A DNA stretch of 64,000 nt, from assembly GCF_000379125.1 (NCBI RefSeq), contig NZ_KB900626.1, positions 2,014 through 66,013 on the forward strand, given 5' to 3'. The notes beneath the pieces are model-generated. The model was not told the origin of the DNA. It was given only the letters and a program-made list of their open reading frames with translations, and did no database searches. This document shows, in pieces, positions 9,071 through 18,647 of the stretch. Source of the DNA: Methylosinus sp. LW4. GTDB taxonomy: Bacteria > Pseudomonadota > Alphaproteobacteria > Rhizobiales > Beijerinckiaceae. Each line of letters starts with the position of its first letter. Position 1 is the stretch's first letter. Both the position numbers and the translations under genes were made by a program.

Positions 9071-9703
9071 ATGTATCTGCCAGATCTCTTTCATGAGCAG
9101 GATTTCGAGACGGTCGCCGCCCTGATCGAGGCGCATCCGCTCGGCGCGCTCACGCGGATCGTGAATGGCGCGATCGTCGCCGATCACATTCCCTTTCTCT
9201 TCGACGCGAAGGCCAATGTGCTGCGCGCCCATGTCGCGCGCGCCAATTCGCTGTGGCGGGATTTCGATCCCGCCAGCGAGGCGCTGGCGATCTTCACCGG
9301 CCTCGACAATTATGTGACGCCCTCCTGGTATGCGACCAAGCGCGAGACCGGAAAGGTCGTTCCGACCTGGAATTACGAGGCTGTCCATGTCTATGGCCGC
9401 CTGCGCGCGATCGAGGATGCGGCTTGGATTCGCGCGCTGCTGCGCGATCTGACGGCGCGTCATGAATCGACGCGGCCGGCGCCTTGGGCGATCGAGGATG
9501 CGCCGAATGGTTTCATCGACGCCATGCTGAAAGCGATCGTCGGCATAGAGCTGTCGATCACGCGCATAGAGGCGAAGCGTAAGCTCAGCCAGAATCGCAA
9601 CGCCGCCGATCGCGCCGGAGTGATCGCCGGGCTCGAGGGTGAGGGCGGCGAGGCCGCAGAGCGAATGGCGAAGGCGATAGCGGCGCTGGGCCGGAAGGCG
9701 TGA
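9071..9703 (+). CDS. PaiB-type FMN-binding split-barrel protein
   Basis: This 210-residue protein is of the PaiB family. It contains HPLGALTR, ADHIPFLF, HVARANSLWR and the conserved GLDNYVTPSWYATK / KVVPTWNYEAVHVYG blocks. Family members are flavin-reductase-like split barrels. In Bacillus, PaiB was described as a negative regulator of sporulation and degradative enzymes, but in most bacteria no role is known. It lies 31 bases after the LysR gene on the same strand, so it may be expressed with it. Convergent with the lytic transglycosylase gene. Confidence 0.88.
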   Translation: MYLPDLFHEQDFETVAALIEAHPLGALTRIVNGAIVADHIPFLFDAKANVLRAHVARANSLWRDFDPASEALAIFTGLDNYVTPSWYATKRETGKVVPTWNYEAVHVYGRLRAIEDAAWIRALLRDLTARHESTRPAPWAIEDAPNGFIDAMLKAIVGIELSITRIEAKRKLSQNRNAADRAGVIAGLEGEGGEAAERMAKAIAALGRKA

Positions 9704-9707
9704 CGCG

Positions 9708-10883
9708 TCACCGCCCCCGCAGCGCGTCCAGCGTCTTCTTGCCCGCTCTGCCATCCGCCTTCAGCCCGGCGCGGCTCTGGAAGTCGGCGATCGCTTCCTT
9801 GGTCTTGGTTCCGATCACGCCGTCCGGCTCGCCCACGGCGTAGCCCTGGCGGTTGAGCAGCGCCTGCATCTCGCGGCGCTCGGCGCGGGAGAGGCCGGGA
9901 TCGTCGGTCGGCCAGGGCGTCTGAATGCCCGGGCGCCCGCGCAGCTGGTCCGACAGCACGGCGATCGCCAGCGCGTAAGATTCGGCCGCGTTATAGGAGT
10001 AGATGGCGTCGAAGTTGTGCGTCACCAGAAAGGCGGGGCCGTTGCGGCCGGCCGGCAGCAGCAGCGCCGCCTGGCCTTCGCCCAATCCGCCGCCGTCGAG
10101 CCGGGTGATTCCGCGCGCGCCCCAGGCCGACATGGGCTGCCGCGTCGTGCGGCCGGAGGGGCCGCTATAGCCCGCGGGAACGCTCACCTCGAAGCCCCAG
10201 CGCAGGCCTGGTCGCCAGCCGGCCTTGCGGAGGAAATTCGCCGTGCTGCCGAGCGAATCGGCCGCCGAGCTGGCGATATTGCGGCGTCCGTCGCCGTCGA
10301 GATCGACCGCCGTGGAGAGGAAGGTGGAGGGCATGAATTGCGTATGGCCGAAGGCGCCGGCCCAGGAGCCGTTGAACTCCTCCGGCGCAATGTCGCCGCT
10401 CTGCAAAATCTTCAGCGCGGCGATGAACTCGCCTTTGAAGTAATCATTGCGGCGCGGCGCCTCGCAGACGAGCGTCGCCAGCGATTGCACCACGCTGCGC
10501 TTGCCGAAATTCTTGCCGAAATCCGATTCGACGCCCCAGACGGCCACCACCGTCGCCGGATCGACGCCGAAGCGCTGCTCCGCCGCATGCAGGGCGGAGG
10601 CGTGGCGCTGGATCATGGCGCGGCCTTCCTCGACGCGCTCCTCATCGACGAGGCCGGCGATATAGTCCCAGATCGGCGTCTTGAACTCGGGCTGCTTGTC
10701 CATGAAGCTCGGCGCGTCATTGGGCTCGAGCCCATTGGTCGTGCTGTCGATGACGCGCTGCGACACGCCCGCCCCCGCCGCCGCATGGCGCAGGCCGGCG
10801 AGGCAGGAGGCGAAATCGGCGCGCGCCGGCGCGGCGCAGAGAAGAAGGGCGAGGACCGCCGGGAGCTTATGCGAGATATTCAT
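9708..10883 (-). CDS. lytic murein transglycosylase (MltB family) with C-terminal peptidoglycan-binding domain
   Basis: This is a 391-residue exported enzyme. The signal peptide (about 1-22) has no lipobox, so the protein is probably soluble and periplasmic. The SLT_2/MltB catalytic domain covers about 25-315. The catalytic glutamate lies in VWGVESDFG, and the supporting motifs are GSWAGAFGHTQFMPST and VDLDGDGRRNI. A PG_binding_1 domain (about 330-390, ending GLKADGRAGKKTLDALRGR) anchors it to the wall. It cleaves glycan strands with 1,6-anhydro formation. Confidence 0.93.
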   Translation of the reverse strand: MNISHKLPAVLALLLCAAPARADFASCLAGLRHAAAGAGVSQRVIDSTTNGLEPNDAPSFMDKQPEFKTPIWDYIAGLVDEERVEEGRAMIQRHASALHAAEQRFGVDPATVVAVWGVESDFGKNFGKRSVVQSLATLVCEAPRRNDYFKGEFIAALKILQSGDIAPEEFNGSWAGAFGHTQFMPSTFLSTAVDLDGDGRRNIASSAADSLGSTANFLRKAGWRPGLRWGFEVSVPAGYSGPSGRTTRQPMSAWGARGITRLDGGGLGEGQAALLLPAGRNGPAFLVTHNFDAIYSYNAAESYALAIAVLSDQLRGRPGIQTPWPTDDPGLSRAERREMQALLNRQGYAVGEPDGVIGTKTKEAIADFQSRAGLKADGRAGKKTLDALRGR

Positions 10884-11050
10884 GAGCGGATGCTAGGAAC
10901 CTATGGTTACTGCTTCGTTGCTGCGATCGTCCGTTTCGGTTCATTTCGGCGCGGAGATCGGCTAATTTGAGGCCCAAGCCCGCGCGGAGACGGGCGGCGA
11001 CGACGCCCGGCCCGAATTCGGCGCGACACCAGACAAAAAAGAGGAACCCC

Positions 11051-11524
11051 ATGCTTCGCAGACTGCTCGCGCTGACGCTCGTCGTCGCGCCGCTCACCAT
11101 CGACCGCGCCGCCGCCATCTGCTGGTTCGGCTGTCCCGATCCGACCGAAGCCAATGCGCGGCAGATTTTCGACAATCTGCTGAAGCAGCGCTTCGACAAG
11201 CCCGGAAAAATTCTCTCCTTCAAGCAGACGATGACCGAGCGTCTGGAGATGCACGCCACCGGCGAGAAAGGCTTCGAGCTGTTCTTCAACGCCTCAGTGC
11301 AGTTTCCCGATGGCGCCAATCTCGAATGCAAGCCGGACGACGCCGGCAAGTTTCCCGAGGGCTGCTCGTCGAGCAAGCATTATGTGACCGCGCCGCGCAG
11401 CAGCGATCCCAAGGGCAAGCAATTTGTGGCCCCCGGCGAGACGATCGCCTTCGACGAGGAATATCGCTTCTACGCTGACGGCGACGGCTGGAAAGGCCCC
11501 GATGGCGTCACCTACAAGCAGTAA
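11051..11524 (+). CDS. secreted hypothetical protein
   Basis: This 157-residue protein starts with a clear signal peptide (MLRRLLALTLVVAPLTI, cut near AAA). A good ribosome-binding site, GAGGAA, stands just before the chosen ATG. The mature part has four cysteines, two in CWFGCPD and two further on (ECKPD, GCSSS), suggesting two disulfides in the periplasm. I recognise no family. It is monocistronic, divergent from the transglycosylase and convergent with dxs. Confidence 0.75.
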   Translation: MLRRLLALTLVVAPLTIDRAAAICWFGCPDPTEANARQIFDNLLKQRFDKPGKILSFKQTMTERLEMHATGEKGFELFFNASVQFPDGANLECKPDDAGKFPEGCSSSKHYVTAPRSSDPKGKQFVAPGETIAFDEEYRFYADGDGWKGPDGVTYKQ

Positions 11525-11540
11525 AAAAGGCCGAGTGTTT

Positions 11541-11770
11541 CCTTCTCCCGTTTACGGGAGAAGGTGGCCCCGCCACAGGGCGTCCGTGAGGACGCCCGTC
11601 GCGAGCGACAGGCTCTGGCGGGGTCGGATGAGGGCGCCTCCAGAAGGGGCGGGGACTCATCGTAGTTCACGGGAAAAATTCAGATCGCGACGAGATTTCG
11701 AGCGTCCTGAAGGACCCTCATCCGACCCTTGCTTTGCAAGGGCCACCTTCTCCCACGAGTGGGAGAAGGA
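11541..11770. repeat. intergenic mosaic repeat, family B, copy 1
   Basis: The element is bounded by CCTTCTCCCG-TTTA-CGGGAGAAGG at 11541-11564 and CCTTCTCCCA-CGAG-TGGGAGAAGG at 11746-11769. It has an internal region containing CCTCATCCGACCC and its partner GGGTCGGATGAGG. It separates two convergent genes. A shorter relative lies at 31349-31460. Confidence 0.85.
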
Positions 11771-11779
11771 ATCTCACCG

Positions 11780-13711
11780 TCAGGCGATCAGCGCGCGGGC
11801 GGCGCCGCGTTCGTCGCCGAGCGCCTCGAGCGCCTTGGCGACGATGGCGCGGGCGTCGAGGCCGGCGCGGGCGAGCATGATGTCCTGCTTGTCATGGTCG
11901 ATATAGAGATCGGGCAGGATCATCGAGCGGAACTTGAACGTCCCGCGCGCGCCGTCCAGCGCGCCATGCTCCGACAGGACTTGGAAGGCCTGCGAGCCGA
12001 AGCCGCCGATCGAGCCTTCCTCGATCGTGATGAGGACCTCGTGATTGGCGGCGAGGCGCAGCAGCAGATCGCGGTCGAGCGGCTTGGCGAAGCGGGCGTC
12101 CGCGACCGTCGTCGAAATGCCGCGGCCGGAAAGCTCCTTGGCCGCCGTCAGCGCATCGGCGAGCCGCGTGCCGAGCGAGAGGATCGCCACTTTCGAGCCC
12201 TCGCGGATCACGCGGCCGCGGCCGATCTCCAAAATCTCGCCGCGCTGCGGCAGCTCGACGCCGACGCCCTCGCCGCGCGGATAGCGGAAGGCGATCGGGC
12301 CTTCGTCGAAGGCGGCGGAGGTCGCCACCATATGGACCAGCTCGGCCTCGTCCGCAGGCGACATGAGCACCATGCCCGGCAGGCAGGCGAGATAGGCGAT
12401 GTCGAAAGCGCCGGCGTGCGTGGGGCCGTCGGCGCCGACGAGGCCGGCGCGGTCGATGGCGAAGCGCACCGGCAGATGCTGGATCGCGACGTCATGCACC
12501 AGCTGGTCATAGCCGCGCTGCAGGAAGGTGGAATAGAGCGCGCAGAAGGGCTTATAGCCCTCGCAGGCGAGGCCGGCGGCGAAGGTCACGGCGTGCTGCT
12601 CGGCGATGGCCACGTCGAACATGCGGTCCGGGAAGGCCTTTTCGAACAGATCGAGGCCTGTGCCGGCGGGCATGGCCGCGGTGATGGCGACGATCTTGTC
12701 GTCGCGCTCGGCCTCGGCCACCAGAGTCTTGGCGAAGACGCTGGTGTAGGAGGGGGCGTTGGCCTTGGGCTTGTCCTGCGCGCCGGTCAGCACGTCGAAA
12801 CGGTTGACGCCGTGATAGCGGTCCGCCGCGGCCTCGGCCGGGCCGTAGCCCTTGCCTTTTTGCGTCACCACATGGACCAGCACCGGGCCGTCGTCCTTGT
12901 CGCGCACATTGGTCAGCACGGGCAGAAGATGCTCGAGATTATGCCCGTCGATCGGCCCGACATAATAGAAGCCGAGCTCCTCGAACATGGTCCCGCCGCC
13001 GGTGATGAAGCTGCGGGAGAATTCCTCCGCCTTGCGCGCTTTCTCATAGAGGAAATGCGGCAGATGGCGGGCGAGCTGCTTGGCGGTCTCGCGCAGCGTG
13101 CGGAAGGCGCCGCCGGAGACGAGCCGGGCGAGATAGGCCGACATGGCGCCGGTCGGCGGCGCGATCGACATGTCATTGTCGTTGAGAATGACGATGAGGC
13201 GGGAATCGAGCGCGCCGGCGTTGTTCATCGCCTCATAGGCCATGCCCGCCGAAATGGCGCTGTCGCCGATCACCGCCACGACGTGATTGGAGCCGCCGGA
13301 GAGATCGCGCGCCACCGCCATGCCGAGGCCGGCCGAGATGGAGGTGGAGGAATGGCCGGCGCCGAAGGCGTCATACTCGCTCTCGGCGCGCTTGGTGAAG
13401 CCGGCGAGCCCCTTGCCCTGGCGCAGCGTGCGAATGCGGTCGCGGCGGCCGGTCAGAATCTTGTGCGGATAGGTCTGGTGGCCGACGTCCCAGACGATCT
13501 TGTCGTTCGGCGTGTCGAAGACGTAATGCAGCGCGACGGTCAGCTCGACGACGCCGAGCCCGGCGCCCAAATGCCCGCCGGTGACGGAAACCGCGTCGAT
13601 CGTCTCGCGGCGCAATTCGTCGGCCAGCTGGCGGAGCTGGCCGGGCTGCAGCTTGCGCAGATCCTGCGGCGTGTCGATCCGGTCGAGAAGGGGGGTCTTC
13701 GAAGTCGTCAA
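11780..13711 (-). CDS. dxs: 1-deoxy-D-xylulose-5-phosphate synthase
   Basis: This 643-residue thiamine-diphosphate enzyme condenses pyruvate and glyceraldehyde-3-phosphate, the first step of the MEP isoprenoid pathway. Motifs include [29 protein letters not shown], the cofactor-binding [13 protein letters not shown] with N-D-N downstream, [16 protein letters not shown], and [13 protein letters not shown]. The best start is a TTG at 13711 giving [13 protein letters not shown], with AGTAGG a few bases upstream. No ATG fits the family, and the in-frame upstream extension does not look coding. The gene is divergent from the GNAT gene. Confidence 0.96.
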   Translation of the reverse strand: MTTSKTPLLDRIDTPQDLRKLQPGQLRQLADELRRETIDAVSVTGGHLGAGLGVVELTVALHYVFDTPNDKIVWDVGHQTYPHKILTGRRDRIRTLRQGKGLAGFTKRAESEYDAFGAGHSSTSISAGLGMAVARDLSGGSNHVVAVIGDSAISAGMAYEAMNNAGALDSRLIVILNDNDMSIAPPTGAMSAYLARLVSGGAFRTLRETAKQLARHLPHFLYEKARKAEEFSRSFITGGGTMFEELGFYYVGPIDGHNLEHLLPVLTNVRDKDDGPVLVHVVTQKGKGYGPAEAAADRYHGVNRFDVLTGAQDKPKANAPSYTSVFAKTLVAEAERDDKIVAITAAMPAGTGLDLFEKAFPDRMFDVAIAEQHAVTFAAGLACEGYKPFCALYSTFLQRGYDQLVHDVAIQHLPVRFAIDRAGLVGADGPTHAGAFDIAYLACLPGMVLMSPADEAELVHMVATSAAFDEGPIAFRYPRGEGVGVELPQRGEILEIGRGRVIREGSKVAILSLGTRLADALTAAKELSGRGISTTVADARFAKPLDRDLLLRLAANHEVLITIEEGSIGGFGSQAFQVLSEHGALDGARGTFKFRSMILPDLYIDHDKQDIMLARAGLDARAIVAKALEALGDERGAARALIA

Positions 13712-14042
13712 AGCGCCTACTCTGGTCTGGACGGGCCGAGGGTCTCGACCGCAGGTGATCTCATATAGTGGGTCCGCCACATCCGGCAAATGCCGGACCT
13801 CGGCAGTATCACTCTGGCACGGGAAGAAGCGGGCGCGCAACCGCGCAGCAGCACGGTCTCTCTTCCGATCCCTTTGTTCCCCAAATATTTATCTCTCATG
13901 TGACAAATTTCCCACAGGCCTTTGAGCGGCGGCGACGCCCGCATCGCTGGCCTCGCTCTTGAAACGCCCGGCGCGGTCGACGTGATTCGTCTCGCAATGG
14001 CGTCGGACCTGGGCGAAACTGACAAGCGACGAGGGGCGAATC
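13712..14042. promoter_or_regulatory. divergent intergenic region between dxs and the GNAT-like gene
   Basis: This 331-base gap must hold promoters for both directions. It contains a perfect hairpin, TCCGGC-AAAT-GCCGGA, at 13782-13797 in the dxs leader. An AT-rich patch lies around 13880-13915, the likeliest promoter core, but I could not assign boxes with confidence. GAGGGG before the ATG at 14043 is a good ribosome-binding site. I see no gene. Confidence 0.4.
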
Positions 14043-15302
14043 ATGGCCACCACGCCATTTTGGATCAATAGGACGGCGTTTCTGGGCAGCCTTCCCGGCC
14101 CTTCGAGAGCCTCCGAGCAGAGCGCGGCCGGCCGCGAAGGCGTCATGACGAGTGGTTCGCTGGAGACGGAGGCGCTCGACGTCGAGCGGATGAGCGCCCA
14201 TGTCCGCGATTGGGCCGAGCTCGTGTCGCGCGCCATCGAGCCCAACGGATTTCTGGAGCCCGGCTTCGCGCTTCCGGCGGCGCGGCATTTCCCGGCGAAA
14301 TCGCGCCCGCTCTTCGTCACTGTCTGGCGGCGGGCGGGCCTTCAGGGCGCGCGGCGGCTGGTCGCGCTGTTTCCCATCGTCGCGCCCGGCTTCTCGCTCG
14401 GCGCGGCGACGGCGCGCGGCTGGCTGCACAAGCAGGCCGCGCTGGCGACCCCGCTGCTCGATCGCGAATGCGCGGAGGAGGCGGCCGCCGCCCTTCTCGA
14501 CTGGTTCGCCGGCAACCGCTCCGGCGCGGGCGCCGTGCTCATTCCCATGACGCCGATGAGCGGGCCGGTTTTCGCCGCCTTCACCCGCGCCGCGCGCGCC
14601 ACTGGCCGCGACTGGCGCGTGCTCGATCGGCATGAGCGCGCCGCTCTGCTCGCCGGCGGCGATCCCGAGGAGGTGTGGACGCGCACCTCCTCGCGCAAGG
14701 CGCTGAGCGAGATGCGCCGCCGCCGCCGCCGCCTCGAGGAGGCCGGCGAGCTGAAGCGCGTCGTCTATTCGACGCCGGCTGAGATTCCGCGCGCGACCGA
14801 GGATTTTCTGGCGCTCGAGGCCAGCGGCTGGAAGGCCGAGCGGGGCGCGCTGCTCGGCCATCCTTCGCTCGCCACTTTCGTGCGCAGCGCGACCCGTCTG
14901 CTGGCGCGCGAGGGCAAGATTCGCATTCACAGCCTCGAGCTCGCCGGCAAGCCGATCGCGATGGGCGTCGTCATCGAGAGCGGCGCGCGCTCCTATTTCT
15001 GGAAGATCGCCTATGACGAGAGCCTGCGCGCCCAGGCGCCCGGCGTGCAGCTCGTCTACGCCATCACCGAAATGCAATCGGAGCGCGCCGATGTCGCGAT
15101 CACCGATTCCTGCGCCATCCCCGGCCACTATATGATCGAGCGCTGCTGGCCGGATCGTCTCGTCGTCTGCGATCTGATGGTGCAGGCGAAGACCGACGGC
15201 GTCACGCAATTCGCCGAGGCGCACGCCAAGGAAGTCTGGCGGCGGCGTTTGCGCGAGACGGCGAAGCGGCTCTATCATCGCGTGCTGAGCCGCAAGCGGT
15301 GA
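14043..15302 (+). CDS. GNAT/FemAB-like acyltransferase (BioF2-like, Acetyltransf_6)
   Basis: This 419-residue cytosolic protein has a C-terminal GNAT-type domain of the Acetyltransf_6/BioF2-like class. Typical stretches are SEMRRRRRRLEEAG, FLALEASGWKAERG, LELAGKPIAMGVVIESG and YFWKIAYDESL. The N-terminal half (WRRAGLQGARRLVALFPI) resembles the first FemAB-like lobe. In other bacteria such proteins act in cell-envelope or polysaccharide modification; the substrate here is unknown. GAGGGG supports the first ATG, and a second ATG at 14145 is possible. DUF72 follows after 42 bases on the same strand. Confidence 0.78.
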   Translation: MATTPFWINRTAFLGSLPGPSRASEQSAAGREGVMTSGSLETEALDVERMSAHVRDWAELVSRAIEPNGFLEPGFALPAARHFPAKSRPLFVTVWRRAGLQGARRLVALFPIVAPGFSLGAATARGWLHKQAALATPLLDRECAEEAAAALLDWFAGNRSGAGAVLIPMTPMSGPVFAAFTRAARATGRDWRVLDRHERAALLAGGDPEEVWTRTSSRKALSEMRRRRRRLEEAGELKRVVYSTPAEIPRATEDFLALEASGWKAERGALLGHPSLATFVRSATRLLAREGKIRIHSLELAGKPIAMGVVIESGARSYFWKIAYDESLRAQAPGVQLVYAITEMQSERADVAITDSCAIPGHYMIERCWPDRLVVCDLMVQAKTDGVTQFAEAHAKEVWRRRLRETAKRLYHRVLSRKR

Positions 15303-15344
15303 GCGGGCGCCTCCGCGCGCCCGCGCGCGACCGGAGGCCGGGAC

Positions 15345-16130
15345 ATGATCCGCGTCGGCATAGGGGGATGGAGCTTCGCGCCCTGGCGCGGGCTCTTCTA
15401 TCCGCAGAAGCTGCCCGCCGGCGAGGAGCTCGCTTTCGCGAGCCGCCAAGTGACGGCGATCGAGATCAACGCCACATTCTATCGCACGCAATCGCGCGCG
15501 AGCTTCGTGAAATGGCGCGAGGCGACGCCCGATGATTTCGTCTTCGCGGTCAAGGCGCATCGCGCCGCCGTCAACGCCCGCGCCTTGTCGGAGACGGGCG
15601 AGACGATCGAGCATTTCCTCGCGAGCGGCGTGACGGAGCTGTCCGGCAAGCTCGGCCCCATTCTCTGGCAGCTTCCGCCCTATAGGCGCTTTCACGCCGA
15701 GGAGATCGCCGCCTTTTTGAAGCTGCTGCCGAAAAAGCGCGGCGCGCTTCGCCTGCGCCATGCGCTCGAGGTTCGTCACCCTTCGTTTCTCGACGAGAAA
15801 TTCATCGCCTTGCTGCGCGCGGAAAATATCGCCGCGGTCTTCGTCGATTCCGCCGATGATCCTGCGAACGCCGACGTCACCGCCGATTTCGTCTATGCGC
15901 GGCTGAAGCATGCGCGCGACGATCGCGTCATCGGCTATGCGGCGGAGGAGCTGGATCTCTGGGCGCGGCGCGCGCGCGAATGGGAGAGGGGCGCAACGCC
16001 CGCCGATCTTCCGCATCTCGCGGCGCCCGCGAAGACGAGCGCGCGCGATGTTTTCGTCTTCATGATCGACGGCGCCAAGCGGCGCGCGCCGGCGGCGGCG
16101 CAGGCGCTCATCGCGCGGCTTCGGGCTTGA
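15345..16130 (+). CDS. DUF72 (YecE-family) protein
   Basis: This 261-residue protein has the DUF72 TIM-barrel signatures. They are GIGGWSFAPWRGLFYP at the N-terminus, AIEINATFYR, FVFAVKAHR, LGPILWQLPP and LEVRHPSF. Family members are widespread but have no established reaction. GGAGG lies seven bases before the ATG. It follows the GNAT-like gene and is probably co-transcribed. The last 23 bases overlap the convergent M48 gene. Confidence 0.9.
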   Translation: MIRVGIGGWSFAPWRGLFYPQKLPAGEELAFASRQVTAIEINATFYRTQSRASFVKWREATPDDFVFAVKAHRAAVNARALSETGETIEHFLASGVTELSGKLGPILWQLPPYRRFHAEEIAAFLKLLPKKRGALRLRHALEVRHPSFLDEKFIALLRAENIAAVFVDSADDPANADVTADFVYARLKHARDDRVIGYAAEELDLWARRAREWERGATPADLPHLAAPAKTSARDVFVFMIDGAKRRAPAAAQALIARLRA

Positions 16131-17223
16131 CGTTGTCCTTCTTGCAGATCGCCTTCAGCGCCGCCCAATTCTCGTCGTCGAGCAGCGGCGGCCCGCGCTC
16201 GCCTTTGTCGGCGGCGGCGAGCGCCGCGAGCCGATCGGCGCTCAGCGGATGATCGTGCAGCAGGCCGAAGGCGCCATTCTCCGCGCCGGAAATGCGCGTC
16301 AGCAGATCGCCGAGCGGCTTGGCCGGCCGGCCGAGCCGCGCCATCAGCTCGGCGGCGAATACGTCCGCTTGCGCCTCCGCCTCGCGCGAATGGGCGGCGC
16401 CGATCAGCGCCTTGCTGGCGAAGACCAGCGCGCCGGCGCCGGTCACATCGCCGAACAGCAGGCCGATGAGATAGGAGGTCCCGCCCGTGGCGATGAGCTT
16501 GCGCATGGCGTCGCGATGTCTGAGATGGCCGATCTCATGGGCGATGACGCCGGCCACTTCGTCCGGCGTCTTCGCGCGGGTCAGCAGTCCCGAGAACACA
16601 TAGATCTTGCCGCCGGGCAGAGCGAGCGCATTGGGAATGGCGGATCGCAGCACGTCTATGCGCGCCGGCTCCTCCAGAGCGGCGGCCGATTGCAGCCGCT
16701 CGGACAAACGCGTCAGCGCTCTCGCGCCTTTCTCGCTGCGGCAGGGCTCGGCCGAGAAGGCGCTGCGCAATTGCGCCTCCGCGGCCTCGCCGATCCGCCG
16801 CTCGACGGAATGCGGCACGAGCGGCGCGATGCGATCGGCTGCGAATGGAATGCCGAACCAGATCAGTGCGACGAAGCTCGTCGTCGCGGCCAGCGACCAA
16901 TAGACGAGCGCGCGATTTGCGCCGGGGGGCGTTTTGCCGCCGAGATAGGGGCAGCGCGCGATGATCTCATTGTAGAGGCGCGGATCGTGCAATTCGAGCC
17001 GCGCCAGCTCGCCCGCCGCCGCCGTCTCGCGCCGTAGCGCGAAGATCGGCGAGTCGATGCGGCGAATGTCGTCATAGGGCCAGGAGGCGAGCGTCGCGCC
17101 ATTCTGGACGATCTCCAGCGTCGCGCCGAAGCGCAGCGCGACGCGCCGCTTGCGGCTGCTCCAGCCGTCGAAGAAGACCACGGCCTCTTCGTCGAGGGCT
17201 CCCGGCTGCGGCTCCGCGCTCAT
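16108..17223 (-). CDS. M48-family membrane metallopeptidase
   Basis: This is a 371-residue zinc protease. An N-terminal beta-rich region (about 15-75) precedes one transmembrane helix (about 108-126). The M48 domain follows, with the zinc motif HEIGH (His229, Glu230, His233), ALPGGKIYVFSGLL before it, and the third-ligand segment SREAEAQADVFAAEL. The C-terminal HPLSADRLAAL is typical of M48 proteases. The layout resembles BepA/LoiP-type envelope quality-control proteases, but the anchor suggests a membrane protein. The ATG is one base after the DUF898 stop, so the two are translationally coupled. Confidence 0.9.
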   Translation of the reverse strand: MSAEPQPGALDEEAVVFFDGWSSRKRRVALRFGATLEIVQNGATLASWPYDDIRRIDSPIFALRRETAAAGELARLELHDPRLYNEIIARCPYLGGKTPPGANRALVYWSLAATTSFVALIWFGIPFAADRIAPLVPHSVERRIGEAAEAQLRSAFSAEPCRSEKGARALTRLSERLQSAAALEEPARIDVLRSAIPNALALPGGKIYVFSGLLTRAKTPDEVAGVIAHEIGHLRHRDAMRKLIATGGTSYLIGLLFGDVTGAGALVFASKALIGAAHSREAEAQADVFAAELMARLGRPAKPLGDLLTRISGAENGAFGLLHDHPLSADRLAALAAADKGERGPPLLDDENWAALKAICKKDNVKPEAAR

Positions 17224-17224
17224 G

Positions 17225-18493
17225 TCAGAAGCCGACGACGTCGAGACTATCGGCGAAACCCTCGCCAATGGCGCTCGGCGTGACGCTGGCGCGCGTCGCG
17301 ACATCCTCGGCGGCCTCGAGGCCGTGAACGCGCACGGAGCTGGCCACGATCTTCCAGACGCGCTGCGTGAGAAAGATGCGCGAGGCGACGCCGATGGCGA
17401 GAAAGGTCGCGACATAGACGCCGATCCAGGCGGTCATTGTCCCAATGGGAATATGCGGCGTCGCTCCCGGGGCGGCGCCGCCCTGGAAGCCGGTCGTCCT
17501 GGCCGCCACGACCGCGAGAACGATTGCGACAATGGTCACGCCGACGACGATGGCGAACAGAGCGTAGTAATTCGTCAGCAGCTTTGTCGTCGCGAGCTTG
17601 CTCTCGAGGCGAATTCCGCCGAGGCGCAGCCCGCCGATCCACCAGCGCCATTGCGCGCCTTTGAAGGCGGCGTAGAGCGAGGGATACAGGAGAAAGGCGA
17701 CGATGACGCCGAGGGTAACGAGCAGTCCCGTCGCATTGGAATTGTTCACCATGGTGCGGCCGCTTCCATCGCCCGCGGACACGCCGGCGTGCTGGGACGA
17801 GCGGGCGAGGAGGTAGAGGAGAAACGGATAGGCCAGCGAGACCGCCCAGATCCACCAGCCGCGCTTAAAGAAATCGCCGCCGCGGCCGACGAAATCGCCC
17901 TCCAGCGCGCCATAATAGGTGTTGCGCATCTTATAGCGCTCGAGCGCCGCCTCCGCCCAGGGCAGAGCGAGGCCGAGCGTGAGCGCGATCAGCAGGCCCC
18001 AGCCGATGGCGCGGAACATATAGGCGAGGCCGGAGCCGCCCATGCCGAAACGCAGGCCGCGCCAGGCGGAGCGGTTGAGCCGATAGCGCCGCGCGCGATA
18101 GATGGCGAATTGGCCGAAGGCGGCGAAAAACAGGCCCAGCGGCAGCGAGGCGAAGGCCCTTTGCCGCTCCGCCTCGAAGCCGATGACGATATAGGCGATA
18201 TAGACGGGCGCGAGGATGGCGAGCGCGAAGAAGAAGCCGAACAATAGCTCGCGCGCCGTGCCGACATATTCCAGCGCATCGCCGCCGATGACCGTGCTCG
18301 ACCAGAGATGGCGGCGCATATTGGTGGCGAGCCAGAAGCGATAGAAGCCGGCCGTCACCAGCTCCAGCAGCGCGCCGCGCGTGACCAGACGGCGGAATTC
18401 GCCATTGTCGCCGGTGAAGAGGACCGGGACCGGCGCCGCTTCAGAAGGAGATCGCGCGGCGACGTGCTCGTCCGCGAAGGAAATGTCGCTCAT
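17225..18493 (-). CDS. YjgN-family (DUF898) multi-pass membrane protein
   Basis: This is a 422-residue inner-membrane protein with about six to eight hydrophobic helices and the DUF898 signatures LVTRGALLELVTAGFYRFW, YVGTARELLFG, RYRLNRSAWRGLRF and ALPWAEAALERYKMRNTYYG. The second half repeats this pattern with shorter loops. The function of the family is unknown. It is the first gene of a two-gene unit with the M48 protease, one base apart, implying that the protease acts with or on it. The start at 18493 is chosen over an in-frame upstream ATG. Confidence 0.88.
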   Translation of the reverse strand: MSDISFADEHVAARSPSEAAPVPVLFTGDNGEFRRLVTRGALLELVTAGFYRFWLATNMRRHLWSSTVIGGDALEYVGTARELLFGFFFALAILAPVYIAYIVIGFEAERQRAFASLPLGLFFAAFGQFAIYRARRYRLNRSAWRGLRFGMGGSGLAYMFRAIGWGLLIALTLGLALPWAEAALERYKMRNTYYGALEGDFVGRGGDFFKRGWWIWAVSLAYPFLLYLLARSSQHAGVSAGDGSGRTMVNNSNATGLLVTLGVIVAFLLYPSLYAAFKGAQWRWWIGGLRLGGIRLESKLATTKLLTNYYALFAIVVGVTIVAIVLAVVAARTTGFQGGAAPGATPHIPIGTMTAWIGVYVATFLAIGVASRIFLTQRVWKIVASSVRVHGLEAAEDVATRASVTPSAIGEGFADSLDVVGF

Positions 18494-18647
18494 GATGCGA
18501 TCCGCCTTTCGCAATGTTTTCGTTATGTAACGGCCCTACAGTATAAGCTGGATGAGGCGGCGGCAAGCTTCGATCGGGACCGATGCGCGTTATATTCGCA
18601 TGGCGGCGGAATATTCGCATGTCGCGGGATGAGAAGAGGAGCGGCCG

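Noticed and set aside
13896..16016. Open frame of about 700 codons on the minus strand across the GNAT and DUF72 genes
   Set aside because: It spans two real genes on the other strand, so it cannot be a single coding gene.
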